This document shows, piece by piece, positions 62,724 to 64,000 of a DNA stretch of 64,000 nt. How positions within the stretch are numbered: the first letter of the stretch is position 1; each line of letters starts with the position of its first letter. The notes under the pieces are model-generated. The model saw nothing but the letters and a program-made list of their open reading frames with translations. It was not told the origin of the DNA and searched no databases. The stretch lies in NCBI RefSeq assembly GCF_051668705.1, contig NZ_CP196351.1, forward strand, positions 2,170,001 to 2,234,000. Reading direction: 5' to 3'. The position numbers were made by a program, and so were the translations under genes. Origin of the DNA: Alterisphingorhabdus sp051668705. GTDB lineage: Bacteria; Pseudomonadota; Alphaproteobacteria; Sphingomonadales; Sphingomonadaceae.

Positions 62724-63299
62724 ATGTTTATAGAAACCGAAAAAACACCAAACCCAGCCACTCGCAAATTCTCACCCGGCCTCGCGATCATGCCTAATGG
62801 TACGCGCGACTTTGCTACGCCAGAAGATGCTGAAGCCTCGCCATTGGCAGAAGCATTGTTTAACCTAGGTGACGTAACCGGCGTTTTCTTTGGTTCCGAC
62901 TTTATTTCAGTAACCGCTGCTCCGGGTGTCGACTGGACGTTTCTCCAACCCGATGTCCTCTCAGTATTGCTCGATCATTTCTCGGCTGAAATGCCGCTCT
63001 TCCATGGTGGCAGTGCGGCAGAAATTGCCGTTCCTGCCGAAGACGACGCATTTCCTGAAAACCCAGAAGATGCCGATATTGTTGCGCAAATACGCGAATT
63101 GATTGACACAAGAGTGCGGCCAGCAGTTGCAAGCGATGGCGGAGATATTGTGTATCGCGGCTTTGATAAGGGCATCGTCTTTTTATCAATGCAGGGTGCA
63201 TGTGCAGGCTGTCCCTCGTCATCGGCGACATTGAAGCACGGCATTGAATCCCTCCTCAAACATTATGTGCCGGAAGTGAGCGAAGTACGCGCTGCATGA
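62724..63299 (+). CDS. NifU/Nfu-family Fe-S cluster carrier
   Basis: A 191-residue protein from the ATG at 62724; the ATG at 62715 is less likely. It has an N-terminal Nfu_N domain (FIETEKTPNPATRKFSPGLA, about residues 2-21) and a C-terminal NifU domain with GACAGCPSSSATLKHGIESL (about 156-175). The CxxC motif there binds a transferable Fe-S cluster. Nfu proteins hand clusters to target enzymes. It is a single gene with the divergent M16 peptidase gene upstream. Confidence 0.94.
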   Translation: MFIETEKTPNPATRKFSPGLAIMPNGTRDFATPEDAEASPLAEALFNLGDVTGVFFGSDFISVTAAPGVDWTFLQPDVLSVLLDHFSAEMPLFHGGSAAEIAVPAEDDAFPENPEDADIVAQIRELIDTRVRPAVASDGGDIVYRGFDKGIVFLSMQGACAGCPSSSATLKHGIESLLKHYVPEVSEVRAA

Positions 63300-63424
63300 T
63301 GACCCATAGGCCCGCATAAAGGCGCCCTAGTAATGCAACAGGTCATAGTATTTATGGATTGATATGCTGATAGCCATTATCTGGTCAAAGTGACTCTATA
63401 AAGCATCAATAAGGAAGCATTCAC

Positions 63425-64000
63425 ATGAGAAAACCCTTATCAGACATCGCATTGGATCAACTGTTCCGCGATGCGCGAAGCTATAATGGCTATCTCGACA
63501 CGCCAGTGAGTGATGAACAACTAAATGCCATATGGGATTTGATGAAAATGGGCCCCACTTCGGCGAACATGCTCCCGGCGCGCTTAGTCTGGTGCACCAG
63601 TGACGCCGCCAAAAAGCGTCTGGCGACGCATGCTATGGATAGCAATGCGGATAAGATTATCGCTGCACCGGTATCTGTTATCATCGCTATGGATTATGAG
63701 TTTCACGAACATCTGCCAGAGCTTTTTCCGCATGCAGATGCAAAAAGCTGGTTCGAAGGAGATTTGGAAGGCCGCAAAACTGGAGCCATGCGCAACAGCT
63801 CATTACAGGGTGCCTATTTCATTATGGCGGCACGCGCCCTCGGCCTTGATACCGGTCCGATGTCCGGTTTTAATAATGAGACGCTGGACAAAGACTTTTT
63901 TGCCGATACGCCCAATATCAAGTCTAACTTTATCTCTACACTGGGTTATGGCGATGACAGCACAATTTTTGAGCGTAGTCCCCGTCCTGATTTTGCGCGT
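63425..64000 (+). CDS. malonic semialdehyde reductase-like nitroreductase (right edge)
   Basis: The first 192 codons of a nitroreductase-family flavoprotein; the frame is still open at the window end, and the family is about 195-200 residues, so only a few are missing. The start RKPLSDIALDQLFRDARSYN and the flavin-site segments MKMGPTSANMLPARLVW and SSLQGAYFIMAARALGLDTG fit the RutE/YdfG-linked group, which reduces malonic semialdehyde in pyrimidine breakdown. AAGGAAG precedes the ATG. No rut genes are adjacent, so the substrate may differ. Confidence 0.88.
   Translation, partial: MRKPLSDIALDQLFRDARSYNGYLDTPVSDEQLNAIWDLMKMGPTSANMLPARLVWCTSDAAKKRLATHAMDSNADKIIAAPVSVIIAMDYEFHEHLPELFPHADAKSWFEGDLEGRKTGAMRNSSLQGAYFIMAARALGLDTGPMSGFNNETLDKDFFADTPNIKSNFISTLGYGDDSTIFERSPRPDFAR

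Overview
This window looks like chromosomal DNA from a marine-type alphaproteobacterium, most likely of the order Sphingomonadales. The evidence is the gene content and order: serC-serA-hisZ-purA, hslVU, the class II DAHP synthase, the MarR/ilvE divergent pair, and the sphingomonad flavour of the proteins. Base composition is moderate, about half G+C by eye. The genus is inference; no rRNA is present.

Region 1 (1-21049) is a surface-polysaccharide locus in several operons. A leftward operon holds a FemAB-like acyltransferase, a NodB-type deacetylase and a Wzy/WaaL-like membrane polymerase, and it continues off the left edge. A rightward operon holds a GT2 glycosyltransferase, a sulfotransferase and a methyltransferase. 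A leftward pair holds a CatB-type acetyltransferase and a Wzx flippase. A rightward export module follows: a second O-antigen ligase/polymerase, a Wza-like lipoprotein, a Wzc-like chain-length regulator fused to a tyrosine kinase, and a membrane-anchored unknown. After an oppositely oriented membrane nuclease/phosphatase-fold gene come the precursor genes: wecB and wecC (UDP-ManNAc and its uronate), a UDP-glucuronate epimerase, and the phosphomannose isomerase and GDP-mannose pyrophosphorylase. Together they suggest a Wzx/Wzy-type polymer containing uronic acids and mannose-derived sugars that may be sulfated, methylated, acetylated or partly deacetylated.

Region 2 (21113-31234) is mostly housekeeping and small enzymes: hslVU, a GFA-family protein, a lipoprotein redoxin, a LysE exporter, an esterase, an AlkA-type glycosylase, a ferredoxin, a CinA N-terminal-domain protein, methionine aminopeptidase, and a lipoprotein PQQ/haem c alcohol dehydrogenase.

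Region 3 (31235-41350) covers nitrogen and amino-acid metabolism. It has P-II followed by glutamine synthetase, with a strong terminator; a secreted amidohydrolase; an orphan GH18-like protein; and then leftward purA, hisZ, serA and serC. A structured leader upstream of serC resembles the known alphaproteobacterial serC leader RNA.

Region 4 (41425-51198) has many small genes: PepSY, MsrQ, extensin-like, LOG, proC, YbjN, UbiK/BMFP, TspO, TlyA and a lipoprotein. A 547-base stretch without a long ORF contains a remarkable 22-codon ORF. It is preceded by a Shine-Dalgarno sequence matching 15 bases of the 16S 3' end complement, and followed by competing hairpins. An exported amidase and a MarR regulator come next.

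Region 5 (51254-64000) holds ilvE, tRNA-Gln(UUG), and a three-gene signalling operon (OmpR-type regulator, LysM-FecR periplasmic protein, CHASE2 histidine kinase). It also has a leftward operon of class II DAHP synthase, a 58-residue membrane protein and a lipoprotein, linked by start/stop overlaps. An M16 peptidase, an Nfu-type Fe-S protein and a nitroreductase cut by the right edge complete it. No CRISPR array, insertion sequence, phage or rRNA was seen. The most unusual items are the 22-codon ORF with its structured RNA, the LysM-FecR/CHASE2 signalling operon, the orphan GH18-like protein and the translationally coupled 58-residue membrane protein.
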